Below are positions 10,647 to 22,200 of a stretch of DNA of 64,000 nucleotides, one piece after another (positions within the stretch are counted from its first letter, which is position 1; every line of letters starts with the position of its first letter). The DNA comes from an uncultured Gelidibacter sp. (GTDB taxonomy: Bacteria; Bacteroidota; Bacteroidia; Flavobacteriales; Flavobacteriaceae): the NCBI RefSeq assembly GCF_947500795.1, contig NZ_CANMTE010000004.1:334216-398215 (forward strand), written 5' to 3'. Under the pieces are notes generated by a model, which was not told the origin of the DNA, searched no databases, and saw nothing but the letters and a program-made list of their open reading frames with translations. A program made the translations under genes and the position numbers.

Positions 10647-12098
10647 TTATTTTTTAGCAACGATAATCGTCATATATGACGGTAAGTTGCCACTATTAGC
10701 TTTAACAGTATACGTTAATACGCCGCTATCGCTAATTTGAACATTCTCAAATTTTGTAGTATCATACCATGTAATGAAAAAATTCAATTGGCTGCTTGGT
10801 ACCACTGGAAGGGCAGCTGTAGCGCTTGGATTTTGAACCATTGGAGAACCTTGAGCTTGGTACATTGCGTAAACATTTACACTACCAAAAGTTTGCCCTG
10901 AAGGAACTTGGTTTTGATTTGTATACACAGGCACTGGAGGCAAGTATAAGTAAGTTGGCACTGAAGTACCAGAGTCTCCTTTAGGACCCTGTGGACCTTC
11001 TGGACCTTGTGGACCTGCTGGACCTGCTGGACCTGCTGGACCTTCATCACCTCTTTGCCCCTGAATTCCCTCTGGTCCTACTGGACCTTCCAAACCTTGA
11101 GGACCCGCTGGGCCTTCAATACCTTCTGCTCCAACTGGACCTGCTGGACCTTGCGCACCAATTGGACCACGTGGTCCTGCTGGACCTTCTGGACCTGCTA
11201 TTCCTGCTGGACCTGCTGGACCTGCTAATCCTCTAGGACCTGCTGGGCCGGCTGGGCCAACGGCACCTGTAATACCTTGAATTCCTCTTGGTCCTTCTGG
11301 ACCTTCTTGACCTTCTGGACCTACAGCCCCTACATCTCCTTTTTCTCCTTTTGGACCTTGAGGACCTGTTTCGCCTTGTGGACCTGTTAGACCAGTTGGG
11401 CCTATTGCTCCAGTATCACCTTTAACACCTTTCAATCCCATTGGACCTTGTGGACCCGCTGGACCAACTGGACCTTGAACTCCTGGATCTCCTTTGTCTC
11501 CCTTAGGACCTTGGATGCTTACGGTAACAGAACTGTTATTTTCGTTTGTAAATGTGAACGTCCCATCATTGTTATCAACAAGGTTCGTTACACTTTGGAA
11601 ATTTTGAATAATTGTCTTTAGATCAATTTTTGTAAGATTTTCATCCTCATCCATATATTCTAAAGTAAAGCCGTCTGCATTTAGACGTAACATTGTAAGC
11701 GTTTGAAGACTCGCATCTCCAATAACTTGAACGTCGCCATTCGCATCAATACGTATAAATTGATTGTTTACAACATCCCAAAGAACAACGTTGTCTGGCA
11801 AAGTCATCTCTGTACTTGTAGCCAATTTGTTCCAACGTCCTTGGCTCCAGTAATAATAACCAGGTGTTACTGCGTTGCTGTTACTCGTATTGTATACAAG
11901 TAAACTCTCAACATTACCTCCAGTGATGGTCACTTGATCGGTAACGCCTGTTAACGCTATCTGAGGAATTAATACCCCTCTATCTGATGATTTTATTTCT
12001 AATTGAGTTGAAGGATTAGGCACATCTGTACCAATACCAACCTGTGCAAAAATAAAATTACCCGTAAGTAAAGTAATTAGTAGTAATAGTTTTTTCAT
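10647..12098 (-). CDS. Secreted collagen-like (Gly-X-Y repeat) protein
   Basis: Signal peptide and about 60 uninterrupted GXY triplets. Confidence 0.93.
   Translation of the reverse strand: MKKLLLLITLLTGNFIFAQVGIGTDVPNPSTQLEIKSSDRGVLIPQIALTGVTDQVTITGGNVESLLVYNTSNSNAVTPGYYYWSQGRWNKLATSTEMTLPDNVVLWDVVNNQFIRIDANGDVQVIGDASLQTLTMLRLNADGFTLEYMDEDENLTKIDLKTIIQNFQSVTNLVDNNDGTFTFTNENNSSVTVSIQGPKGDKGDPGVQGPVGPAGPQGPMGLKGVKGDTGAIGPTGLTGPQGETGPQGPKGEKGDVGAVGPEGQEGPEGPRGIQGITGAVGPAGPAGPRGLAGPAGPAGIAGPEGPAGPRGPIGAQGPAGPVGAEGIEGPAGPQGLEGPVGPEGIQGQRGDEGPAGPAGPAGPQGPEGPQGPKGDSGTSVPTYLYLPPVPVYTNQNQVPSGQTFGSVNVYAMYQAQGSPMVQNPSATAALPVVPSSQLNFFITWYDTTKFENVQISDSGVLTYTVKANSGNLPSYMTIIVAKK
10971..11510 (-). repeat. 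Collagen-like triplet tract (540 bp, 60 GXY triplets)
   Basis: Read from the translation [10 protein letters not shown]...GPQGPKGDS with no interruption. Confidence 0.9.
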
Positions 12099-12573
12099 AA
12101 TTAATTAATGTGAGAGCTGTTCTTATTTAGTTTTTGTTGAATAGATTAATTTTAAAATTCCTTTAAATCAAGCTTTTGTAGTAAAATACTGAACAAAGAA
12201 TATTCGTCAAAAATATATTGAAAATCATGCGAAAACAAGCGTTCTGTTAAAAATAAATTAAAAATTTTAACATAATTAATACAATAAAATCACAACAACC
12301 TGACTATCAACACTTTAAAATATATTATTGTTTAAGTCAATTCTCATTTAATTAAACAAATGAACTCCTTTGACAGGGCAAATTTAGTGTTTAGACCAAT
12401 TTACATTGCTCTATACGCTAAAAAACAGAACTCAAAAGAAAACAATCGTCAAAAATTATTTCTACAGAGCTCACGATTCCATGGGTTGGAAAGAATGTGG
12501 TATGTTTCATTTATCGTCCTTACCCTTAATACGATAATTATTTTTAAAAGATTAATTTTATAGAAAAAAGTAG

Positions 12574-14430
12574 ATGAGTGGAAATATTCTTTTAGAAGCC
12601 ATAATTTTTCTTGCCGGTGGTGTCATTTGTGTAGCGATTGCCAAAAAGATCGGACTCAGTTCCATAATTGGCTATTTATTAGCAGGGATGATGATTGGCC
12701 CGTTTATACTTGGGTTCATGAAACATGAGGGCGAAGAAATTTTAGCCTTTGCGGAATTTGGTGTGGTGATGATGCTTTTCCTTATTGGTTTAGAAATAGA
12801 ACCCAAGAGCTTTTGGAAAATGAGAAAATCCATATTAGGACTGGGGTCAATGCAAGTTATTGGGACCATGGCACTCACCTTTATAATTTGCCACTTTATG
12901 GGTCTGGAATGGAAAATGGCCCTTACCGCAGCAATGGCGGTAGCACTTTCGTCCACTGCCATAACTCTTCAAACCAATAAGGAAAAGGGCTTAATGAAAA
13001 CCACTTACGGTGCATCGTCATTTTCAATTTTATTATTTCAGGATATTATGGTCATCGTCATGATAGCCGCCCTACCCTTATTATCCAATGTGCCCGAAGA
13101 ATCATTAACTGAAGAAGGCGTCGCTGCTTCATCCGCCAACCTCCTTGACAGTTTACCTTTGGCCTTACACGCCTTAGCTATTTTTGTCCCTATCGTACTT
13201 ATTATTTTGTCAGGACGCTATTTGATTGTGCCTATGTTACGGTTGGTAGCTCAAACTGGCGTAAGGGAATTATTGGTGGCTTCAGCCTTATTGATCGTTT
13301 TTTCAATTTCATTTTTAATGGAATTGGCAGGCTTGAGTCCAGCATTGGGAGCCTTCCTAGGCGGTGTGGTATTGGCGTCCAGCGAATTTAAACATGAACT
13401 TGAAAGTTCTCTCGATCCTTTTAAGGGCCTGCTTCTGGGATTATTTTTTATGGCCGTCGGCGCTTCGATTAATTTTTTGGTGATTGCCGATCAACCTGTA
13501 TTAATCGTTAGCCTAGTTTTTGCTGTCATTTTAGTGAAAGCAGTAATTCTGTTTATTGTAGGTTGGATTTATAAACTGAAAATAGACCAGCGCATGTTAT
13601 TGGTGGTAGGTTTATCCCAAATTGGTGAATTTGCCTTTGTCCTTCTATCCTTCGCGTTTCAACTAAATATTTTCTCACAGGAGGAACATGATATTCTTCT
13701 TGTAGTAACAGCACTAACAATGACCTTAACGCCCATTTTATGGATGATTAATGAACGCTTATTCTTACCTAAAATCGGCACCAAGGAATCGCAAAAATCT
13801 TCGGATAAAATTGAAAAACATCATAAAATTATTCTCTTAGGATTTGGACATTTTGGAAGCACTATAGGCCGATTTTTACGTGCGCACGGCATTGAAGCCA
13901 CCGTCATTGACTCCAACTCAAATCATGTAGATTATTTAAGAACTATGGGATTTGATGTTCTTTATGGCGATGTGTCGCGTATTGATTTGCTTGAGTCCGC
14001 GGGAATTGCAGAAGCCGATTTTTTAATCTCGGCTATTGACGGCCCGGATGTGAGTCTGCATTTAATGAAGAAACTAAAGAAGAAATATCCCAAATTAAAA
14101 CTCATCGTTCGCGCAAAAAACAGCTTTGATGCCTACGATTTTTATAACTTAGGAGTAGATCACATCTACCGTGAATCGTTTGCCACATCTGTAAAGTTAG
14201 CGAGTGATTTACTTTACAATATGGGATTCGATAAAAAAGCGACGGAAGAGCAAGCTGAGAAATTCATTCAATTGGATATGGAAAGTTTTGAACGACTTGC
14301 CAAAACATCCGCTACGGGAAAAGAATACATCTTTAAGGCTCGTGAAGAAATGGAGATGCAAGAAGAAATTTTACAGGGTGCATTTAACTTACGGAGTAGC
14401 GCCATTGACAGCCATAAAAGAGAGTCCTAA
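12574..14430 (+). CDS. Monovalent cation:proton antiporter-2 (KefB/KefC-like) with RCK-N domain
   Basis: CPA2 membrane domain followed by HHKIILLGFGHFGSTIGRFLRAHGIEATVID (TrkA-N). Confidence 0.9.
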   Translation: MSGNILLEAIIFLAGGVICVAIAKKIGLSSIIGYLLAGMMIGPFILGFMKHEGEEILAFAEFGVVMMLFLIGLEIEPKSFWKMRKSILGLGSMQVIGTMALTFIICHFMGLEWKMALTAAMAVALSSTAITLQTNKEKGLMKTTYGASSFSILLFQDIMVIVMIAALPLLSNVPEESLTEEGVAASSANLLDSLPLALHALAIFVPIVLIILSGRYLIVPMLRLVAQTGVRELLVASALLIVFSISFLMELAGLSPALGAFLGGVVLASSEFKHELESSLDPFKGLLLGLFFMAVGASINFLVIADQPVLIVSLVFAVILVKAVILFIVGWIYKLKIDQRMLLVVGLSQIGEFAFVLLSFAFQLNIFSQEEHDILLVVTALTMTLTPILWMINERLFLPKIGTKESQKSSDKIEKHHKIILLGFGHFGSTIGRFLRAHGIEATVIDSNSNHVDYLRTMGFDVLYGDVSRIDLLESAGIAEADFLISAIDGPDVSLHLMKKLKKKYPKLKLIVRAKNSFDAYDFYNLGVDHIYRESFATSVKLASDLLYNMGFDKKATEEQAEKFIQLDMESFERLAKTSATGKEYIFKAREEMEMQEEILQGAFNLRSSAIDSHKRES

Positions 14431-14442
14431 AAAAATGATTCT

Positions 14443-14480
14443 AAAAAAAACATCCTTCTTGTCAATGAAGAAGGATGCTT
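14443..14480. terminator. Bidirectional terminator
   Basis: CATCCTTCTT-GTCAATG-AAGAAGGATG between convergent genes with flanking A/T runs. Confidence 0.8.
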
Positions 14481-14517
14481 AAAATATTTAAAAAATTCGA
14501 AAGTTAAATTCCTATTG

Positions 14518-15933
14518 TTAATCCGCTAAGAGGACATTTGTAGTTCCACCACCAGTCAAGCTGATATCTACAGGCGCATTCGTTTTCCAATGCCCTCGTG
14601 TAAAATCTGGCACATCAATAGAGTTAGAACGATTTGCTACAGATTGCTCACTTAGAGGCGTCACGGCACTCCATAATGCCGCGTCATACACGTCTTGATC
14701 TAATGGAAGTCCGTTACGCAAACAGTCAATTAAGCGCCAGTCCATAATAAAGTCCATACCGCCATGACCACCAACGCGCTTGGCAAGATCACCTACTTTT
14801 TTTACAATTTCTGGGGTGTATTTTTCTTCCACCGCTTTATATTCTTGCTCGTTTAACCACGAGTGTCCTTTCGAAATTTTTCCCGGTTCTGGATATTTTT
14901 GAGCAAAACCTTCCGTACCGCTTACCATATGAATTCGCGAATAAGGTCTTGGCGAACTCACATCATGCTGCATCATCATACTTCTACCATTCTTTGTTTT
15001 AATGATGGTCGTGTTCATATTTCCTCTAAAATTAGCGTTTTTAAATTCGCTGAAAAAAGGATCTTCCCCAGCCAATTTGGTGGCTCGTTTATGCATCGAA
15101 AAATCGGCACTTGAAAGCGATGTTAAATAATCCATTTGATCACCTCTATTCACATTCATAATCTGACAAATTGGACCTAATCCGTGCGTAGCATAAAGAT
15201 TTCCGTCGCGACCAATGTTTTCCTTTAAACGCCACATATCTTCGTAACCGTTTTTATCAAAATTTAAATCCACCAAATCATGGATGTAAGCACCTTCACC
15301 ATGTACAATATCACCAAAATACCCTTGGCGCGCCATGTTAAGTGTCAATAATTCGAAAAAGTCATAACAACAATTTTCAAGCATCATACAATGCATCTTG
15401 GTACGCTCTGAAGTTTCCACCAATTCCCAGCACTCATCAATCGTTTTTGCTGCTGGCACCTCCACGGCCACATGACGTCCCGCATTCATCCCATATACGG
15501 CCATAGGCACGTGCAAATCCCACGGTGTAGCAATATAAATCAAGTCTAAGTCTTCAGTGTCGATCATTTGTTTCCAAGCATCTTCACTGCCACTATAAAC
15601 TTTCGGGTTGTGTTTTGTACCATCTAAAAGTTTCTTGGCATATTCAGCTTGTTTAGGTCGTAAGTCACACAAGGCTTTTATTTCCACACCGTCTATATAA
15701 CTCATTCTTTTAACTGCCGATGGGCCTCGCATTCCCAAACCGATAAAGCCAATCTTTACGGTTTCAATTTTAGGCGCGGCGTAGCCTGACATGTTAAAAC
15801 GAGAAGTCCCCATGTTTGGTGGGACTATAATTCCCGAAGTGGAACTGCAGCTTACGAATCCGCCAGTTGCAACACCCAGTCCTGCTAATCCAGTTAGCTT
15901 TAAAAAATTTCTTCTGTTATTTGAATTACTCAT
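14518..15933 (-). CDS. Gfo/Idh/MocA family oxidoreductase (GH109-like), Tat-type signal
   Basis: NNRRNFLKLTGLAGLGVATGG signal; KIGFIGLGMRGPSAVKRM Rossmann motif; HDVSSPRPYSRIHMVSGTEGFAQKYP. Confidence 0.88.
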   Translation of the reverse strand: MSNSNNRRNFLKLTGLAGLGVATGGFVSCSSTSGIIVPPNMGTSRFNMSGYAAPKIETVKIGFIGLGMRGPSAVKRMSYIDGVEIKALCDLRPKQAEYAKKLLDGTKHNPKVYSGSEDAWKQMIDTEDLDLIYIATPWDLHVPMAVYGMNAGRHVAVEVPAAKTIDECWELVETSERTKMHCMMLENCCYDFFELLTLNMARQGYFGDIVHGEGAYIHDLVDLNFDKNGYEDMWRLKENIGRDGNLYATHGLGPICQIMNVNRGDQMDYLTSLSSADFSMHKRATKLAGEDPFFSEFKNANFRGNMNTTIIKTKNGRSMMMQHDVSSPRPYSRIHMVSGTEGFAQKYPEPGKISKGHSWLNEQEYKAVEEKYTPEIVKKVGDLAKRVGGHGGMDFIMDWRLIDCLRNGLPLDQDVYDAALWSAVTPLSEQSVANRSNSIDVPDFTRGHWKTNAPVDISLTGGGTTNVLLAD

Positions 15934-16186
15934 TGTTTAGGTATTAGTTGTATATCAATTTCTAACTTCAAAAATCATTAGAAAAAAATTGACAATTCAA
16001 TAACCAAAATGAGCGATTATGAAGGTCAGACACTAATGACTTAACCTATAAAGATATTCCGTTTATTGAAAATGGCAAAAGTTATTTAGAATAAAAATCC
16101 ACTTGCACTCTAATGTGGAAGCTTGCACCACAGTGAAGTGATGACTCTCAAGTGGATACTTGAATCGTCGAAAAAACAATCAAAAA

Positions 16187-16226
16187 AAAATGCCTCTACA
16201 TCCAAAAGGGCGTAAAGGCATTTTAT
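16187..16226. terminator. Terminator-like hairpin
   Basis: AAAATGCCTCTAC/GTAAAGGCATTTT arms (one mismatch). Confidence 0.55.
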
Positions 16227-16476
16227 TATTTATAATCATTTAGTGTCCAGCAAAAACCAATTTTAAATTATCAAACCCAATTAAAGTAAGGGACATTGGA
16301 TAATTTTCGAAATGGGACTTTGCTTTTTTAAAATTATTTCTACCGAGATTGAATGGGAGATTGCAATTTAAATTACCGCTGTTTGTTATTTAGTTTCAAG
16401 CAAATCTTTATTCTTGATTCTAGAAGCGAAGCGGACTTGATTCTTTTTCGTCCAACAATGATTTATAAATTAAAAC

Positions 16477-18405
16477 TTACAATTTATTCCAAGTATCATT
16501 TAACATATTGACATCTGCCAACATTTTATTCGGATCTAATACGACGCGTTGCACGCTTTTAGTCGTTTTTAATAAATGGCTCCACGTATTTCCACGCTGC
16601 CAAATTTCAACTGGAAGTCTAACATTTTCGGTAGTATTATCTGAATAAATCACCTGAAGTTCTACAGGCATCGGAATTTCTCCAGTATTCTCAACAGTAA
16701 TCAAATAGTTCCCTTGATATTCCTCCACGGAAGCAATTCCCATGTCAATGTTACCATTCCCATAAAACCATCCTTTCCAGAAATACGACAAGTTTTCACC
16801 AGATACATTTTCCATATGATTGAAAAAGTCATTAGGCTGTGGGTGTTTAAAGGCCCAATGGCGGATATAACTATTAAAAGCATTATCAAAGCGCTCAGGT
16901 CCTAAAATGTACTCGCGAAGCATAAATAAGCCAGATGCCGGTTTGTAATAGGCAGTATAAGCCAAGTTTCTTGCATTGGCAACATCTGGAGCGGTATCAA
17001 TACCTTCACGTTTTTCGTAAGTTAAATAATTTACCAAATTACGCGGCTTGTCTATTGAGGTGGAAAATTCACCCTTATTGAATGCTGCCGTACTGTAATG
17101 GTTGATAAATGTATTAAAACCTTCGTCCATCCACGGATAAAGACGCTCATTACTTCCCACAATCATCGGGAACCAATTGTGTCCAAACTCATGGTCTGTA
17201 ACGCCCCATAAATCTGAGCCTACACTTTGATAATGACAAAAACTAACCCCAGGATATTCCATTCCGCCCACACTTGCCGCTACGTTAATGGCATTGTAAT
17301 ATGGATAAGGAAAGTAAGTGGTTGAATAAAATTCTACCGACGCTTTTGTAAATTCCGTTGAACGCGTCCAAGCTGCCTTACCTGCACTTTCTTTAGGATA
17401 TACGGATTGCGCCATCCCTGTTTTGCCGTTACCAAGATTCATACGTGCAGCATCCCAAATAAATGCTTTTGATGAAGCCCAAGCCACATCACGCGTATTT
17501 TCCATTTTATAATGCCAGGTCAGCGTGCCGTTTGGTTTTGCTTGCGACGCAGGTTTGCCTACCTCATCAGGCTTGATAATATAAACGGTTTCATCGCTCT
17601 TTTCTGCTTTTGCAAAACGCTCTTGTTGCGTTTTTGTAAGCACCTCTTTCGGATTTTGTAAAACCCCAGAACACACCACCGTGTGATTTGCCGGAGCCGT
17701 AATTTTTACATCAAAAGTTCCGTATTCGCAATAGAACTCCCCTGCTCCTAAATACGGTTCTGTATTCCAACCCGTAACATCATCAAAAACCGCTACACGT
17801 GGATACCATTGTGCAAGTGCGTAAATAGTTCCGGCTTCAGTTTCCAATCGGCCCATACGGTCCATCCCTTCTACAGGAACTTTGAATTTAAAGTCCATAC
17901 CAATGGTCACTTTTCCTCCATTGGCAGCCAAAGGTTTGTCAAGAAAAAGTTGCATGCGGGTATCGGTCACTAAGTATTTTGAAGAGGTTCCTGTTGCCGT
18001 TTTAGCAGACACATTGTTCAATTCAAATCCGCCTTCAACATCACCAGCATAACGGCTTCCTAAGACAGAGGTCGTTAAGGTGCCTCTTGAAGTTTCCGTA
18101 AAACGGTTTTGTTCCAAATACAGCCAAATAAACTCTAAAGCTTCTGGGCTGTTGTTGGTATAATCAATGGTAACGGTACCAGAAACGGTATGATTTTTAT
18201 CGTCTAAGGCCACATCTAAATTATAATCGGCTGAATTTTGCCAATATTCTGGACCAGGTTTGCCTGATGCCGTTCGATAGATATTGCCTTGGCGATAAGA
18301 CACATTGTCAAATAAATGCTGATTGTTCTTTACTGCTTCTTGAGCAACTACAGACAAGGAAAAAGCGAATAACATGAGCAACATGCTATTTTTTAAATAC
18401 TTCAT
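16477..18405 (-). CDS. M1 family metallopeptidase
   Basis: Signal peptide; GGMEYPG and HEFGHNWFP...DEGF zinc-peptidase motifs. Confidence 0.93.
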   Translation of the reverse strand: MKYLKNSMLLMLFAFSLSVVAQEAVKNNQHLFDNVSYRQGNIYRTASGKPGPEYWQNSADYNLDVALDDKNHTVSGTVTIDYTNNSPEALEFIWLYLEQNRFTETSRGTLTTSVLGSRYAGDVEGGFELNNVSAKTATGTSSKYLVTDTRMQLFLDKPLAANGGKVTIGMDFKFKVPVEGMDRMGRLETEAGTIYALAQWYPRVAVFDDVTGWNTEPYLGAGEFYCEYGTFDVKITAPANHTVVCSGVLQNPKEVLTKTQQERFAKAEKSDETVYIIKPDEVGKPASQAKPNGTLTWHYKMENTRDVAWASSKAFIWDAARMNLGNGKTGMAQSVYPKESAGKAAWTRSTEFTKASVEFYSTTYFPYPYYNAINVAASVGGMEYPGVSFCHYQSVGSDLWGVTDHEFGHNWFPMIVGSNERLYPWMDEGFNTFINHYSTAAFNKGEFSTSIDKPRNLVNYLTYEKREGIDTAPDVANARNLAYTAYYKPASGLFMLREYILGPERFDNAFNSYIRHWAFKHPQPNDFFNHMENVSGENLSYFWKGWFYGNGNIDMGIASVEEYQGNYLITVENTGEIPMPVELQVIYSDNTTENVRLPVEIWQRGNTWSHLLKTTKSVQRVVLDPNKMLADVNMLNDTWNKL

Positions 18406-18695
18406 AATTAAAAATTTAATGATAGGAATGCGAATATACTAATTAGAACGAAAGAAAACAGGCGCTACGCTTGCTTGAGGATGAGTTTATGGATTATTTA
18501 ACATCCTGATTTCAATCGCCAACAAATGTTTAAACTTGAGCGTATTTTAAATTCCTAAGATTAACAATAACCCATTCCAATCATCTACACACAACATGTT
18601 TACAAAATAAAATCCGCCGCCAATCCATTTGTAAAACTTTAACAATTCGTTAAAAAAACAGAAGGGTGTTCATAAATTCACTAATTTTGCAACGT

Positions 18696-19115
18696 ATGAA
18701 ACAATTTTTACAAAAATCAATGGCTTTTTTTATGGCATCTGTCGTTCTGATGACGACATCGTCATTTGCTGTTGATTTGCATTATTGTGGAGATACAATG
18801 GTCGATTTTTCATTTATGCAGCAAGTTGAAACTTGTGGCATGGAAAAACTGCCGGTCAGTACAAGTTGTGAAAATCCAGAACTTGCTGTAAAATCATGTT
18901 GTACCGACAAACAAATTGTTAAGGAAGGTCAAGATGATCTTAAAGTGTCTTTCGATACCTTAACGCTCGAGCAACAAGTTTTCATTACCTCATTTACGTA
19001 TTCTTATATCAGTCTGTTTAAAGGAACTGAATCTAACAGTGTTCCTTTTGTAGATTATGCGCCCCCCTTTATTGAACGGGATGTGCAAGTGCTGCACCAG
19101 ACTTTCTTAATTTGA
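18696..19115 (+). CDS. Small secreted Cys-containing protein (HYC_CC_PP-like)
   Basis: Signal peptide; HYCGD, CC and DYAPPF motifs; upstream of the Cu efflux genes. ATG at 18696 preferred over the listed 18666. Confidence 0.75.
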   Translation: MKQFLQKSMAFFMASVVLMTTSSFAVDLHYCGDTMVDFSFMQQVETCGMEKLPVSTSCENPELAVKSCCTDKQIVKEGQDDLKVSFDTLTLEQQVFITSFTYSYISLFKGTESNSVPFVDYAPPFIERDVQVLHQTFLI

Positions 19116-19246
19116 TTTATTAGTCAGTCCTGATCTATATCAGGAAAACAAGCCCTACGTCATTACCGTTTTGGGCACGTTTTGTTAACCCTATTTCAAT
19201 AGTTTTAACTTAACCGCTTTGTTTAACTGTCTAATAATTACCACTC

Positions 19247-22200
19247 ATGCTCAATAAAAGCATCAAATTTCTAATAGAAAATAAATTAGTAGCTGTACTC
19301 CTTTTAACCTTATTCGTTGGTTGGGGATTAGTCAACGCACCTTTAGATATAAATACTGGTTTCTTACCCTCTGACCCCGTATCCGTAGATGCTATTCCGG
19401 ATATTGGAGAAAACCAGCAAATTGTATTTACCAAATGGGACGGGCGTTCTCCACAAGATATTGAAGACCAAATCACCTACCCTCTTACAACGTCGTTGTT
19501 AGGAATTTCAGGCGTAAAAACTATTCGTAGTTCTTCAATGTTCGGTTTTTCGAGCATTTATATCATTTTTGAAGAAGATGTTGAATTTTATTGGTCCCGC
19601 AGCCGAATCCTTGAAAAGCTAAATTCACTACCTGCGAATCTATTGCCAGAGGATGTGAATCCTGCTTTAGGACCAGATGCAACAGGATTGGGCCAAGTAT
19701 TTTGGTACACTTTAGAAGGTCGTGATAAAGACGGCAACGTTACCGGCGGTTGGGATCTTCATGAGCTGCGCAGTATTCAAGATTATTATGTGAAATACGG
19801 ATTGTCTTCTGCAAGTGGTGTTTCTGAAGTGGCTTCTATTGGTGGTTATGTTCAGGAATATCAAATTGATGTGGACCCTGAAAAGATGCGTCAGTACAAT
19901 ATCGGCTTGAGCGCTATTGTAAAAGCGGTTAAGGAAAGTAATCAAGATATTGGAGCGCAGACCTTGGAAATTAATCAGGCGGAATATTTAGTGCGTGGTC
20001 TTGGTTATGTAAAATCGGTGGCTGATATCGAAAATGCGGTGGTGACTTCAGAAAATTTCACCTCTATTAGAATCAAGGATATTGCCAATGTCAACCTCGG
20101 GCCGCAAGCCAGACGTGGGATTTTAGATAAAGAAGGCGCTGAAGTTGTGGGTGGTGTTGTCGTTGCCAGATATGGTGCCAATCCATTAGAAGTTATCAAT
20201 AATGTTAAAGATCAGATTGCAGATTTATCTTCCGGACTACCAAGTAAAACATTATCGGATGGACGCACCTCACAAATAACTATTGTGCCATTCTACGATC
20301 GCTCTGAACTAATTCAGGAAACCTTATACACGCTTAACGAAGCACTTATTCTTGAAATCCTGATCACCATTTTGGTGATTATCGTGATGGTCTTCAACTT
20401 ACGGGCTTCCATCCTTATTTCAGGTTTATTGCCGGTGGCCGTTTTGATGGTATTTATTACGATGAAACTGTTTAATGTGGATGCCAACATTGTAGCCCTT
20501 TCAGGTATTGCGATTGCGATTGGCACCATGGTGGATGTAGGTGTGATTCTCGCCGAAAACATGATCCGACACATCGAAAGTGAAAAGTTACGCCTTCGAG
20601 AAGATGGCACGGAATACACCACAAACGAAATCATTTACAATGCGACCACTGAAGTTTCTGGAGCTATATTAACTGCGGTGTTAACCACAATTATCAGTTT
20701 TATTCCGGTATTTACGATGATAGGTGCGGAAGGCAAATTATTCCGCCCGTTAGCATTTACCAAAACCATGGCGCTTACAGCATCATTGATTGTGGCACTG
20801 TTCTTAATTCCGCCTTTTGCTGCGTTTTTGTTCAGAAAAAGCAATATTATGGAGCGCACCAAATACATCATGAATGGCGTTCTGATAATTCTGGGTATAA
20901 CCGCAATTGCTTACGGCTTTTGGCTTGGAAGTATTTTGATAGCATTTGGAATTGTAGGAATTTTAAGCATCCGAAATGTGGTTACTGAGAAGCGTGCCAA
21001 CCTGATTAAAATTATCATTTCAGTTATAGCGATTGTCGTTTTACTGGCAGAATATTGGCGACCGCTCGGATTTGATCGCAGCATCATCATGAACTTGATC
21101 TTTGTGGGCATTATTTGCTTTGGATTGCTTGGCGTGTTCTCCATTTTCCAGAGGTATTACCACGCTATTTTAAGCTGGGCACTTCAAAATCGATTACTGT
21201 TTTTAATCATCCCAACTACCGTTTTGATTTTAGGCTTCATCATTATGCGTAATACCGGCAAGGAATTTATGCCAGCACTTAATGAAGGCTCCTTTTTATT
21301 AATGCCAACCTCCCTACCTCACGCCGGTGTAGAAGAAAATAAACGTGTTTTACAACAGCTCGATATGGCTGTAGCGAGCATCCCTGAGATTGAAACTGTA
21401 GTCGGTAAAGCGGGTAGAACAGAATCTGCTTTAGACCCTGCGCCACTTTCCATGTATGAAAATGTGATTATTTACAAGTCCGAATACATGCGAAATGCTG
21501 ATGGTGACAGACAACGCTATCAAGTTAATGACGATGGATTTTATGTCATGAAAAACAAACGCCTATTCCACAATACCAATAGTGATGTCAGCGATGATGC
21601 TCTGGAAAATGCTCGTAATAAGGGACTACTTTCCACAGCAATAACAGTATCAGATAAAGACCTTATACAGGATAATGATGGCGAGTATTTCAGAAACTGG
21701 CGACCAGATATCAATAGTCCGAATGACATTTGGAACGAGATCGTAAATGTTACCAAAATACCTGGTGTGACTTCTGCACCGAAGTTACAGCCGATTGAAA
21801 CCCGATTGGTGATGTTGCAAACGGGAATGCGTGCACCAATGGGTATCAAAGTTAAAGGTCAGAATTTAGAGCAAATTGAGGCTTTTGGAATGGAATTGGA
21901 AGGCATTTTAAAACAAGCCGAAGGTGTAAAGGAACAAGCAGTGTTTGCTGATCGTATTGTTGGAAAACCGTATTTGCTGATCGATATCAAGAGAGAGCAG
22001 TTGGCACGTTACGGCATCACCATTATGGAAGTTCAGGAAATCCTACAGATTGCGGTTGGCGGAATGCCATTGACCCAAACGGTAGAAGGTCGTGAGCGTT
22101 ACGGTGTACGTGTGCGTTATCCGCGTGAGCTGCGTTCTAATCCGGAAGATATTAAAAACATTCACGTTCCTGTTGAAAAAGGAAGCCCTGTACCATTAGG

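Noticed and set aside
10991-11236. Leu/Asp-rich and Trp/Cys-rich plus-strand ORFs (10991-11236, 11007-11228)
   Set aside because: Antisense readings of the collagen GXY tract; low complexity produced by the repeat.
12360-12563. 67-aa plus-strand ORF
   Set aside because: AT-rich intergenic region, no domain or start-site support.
20314-20871. Several minus-strand ORFs inside cusA
   Set aside because: Fully antisense to a well supported RND transporter, with no recognisable domains.
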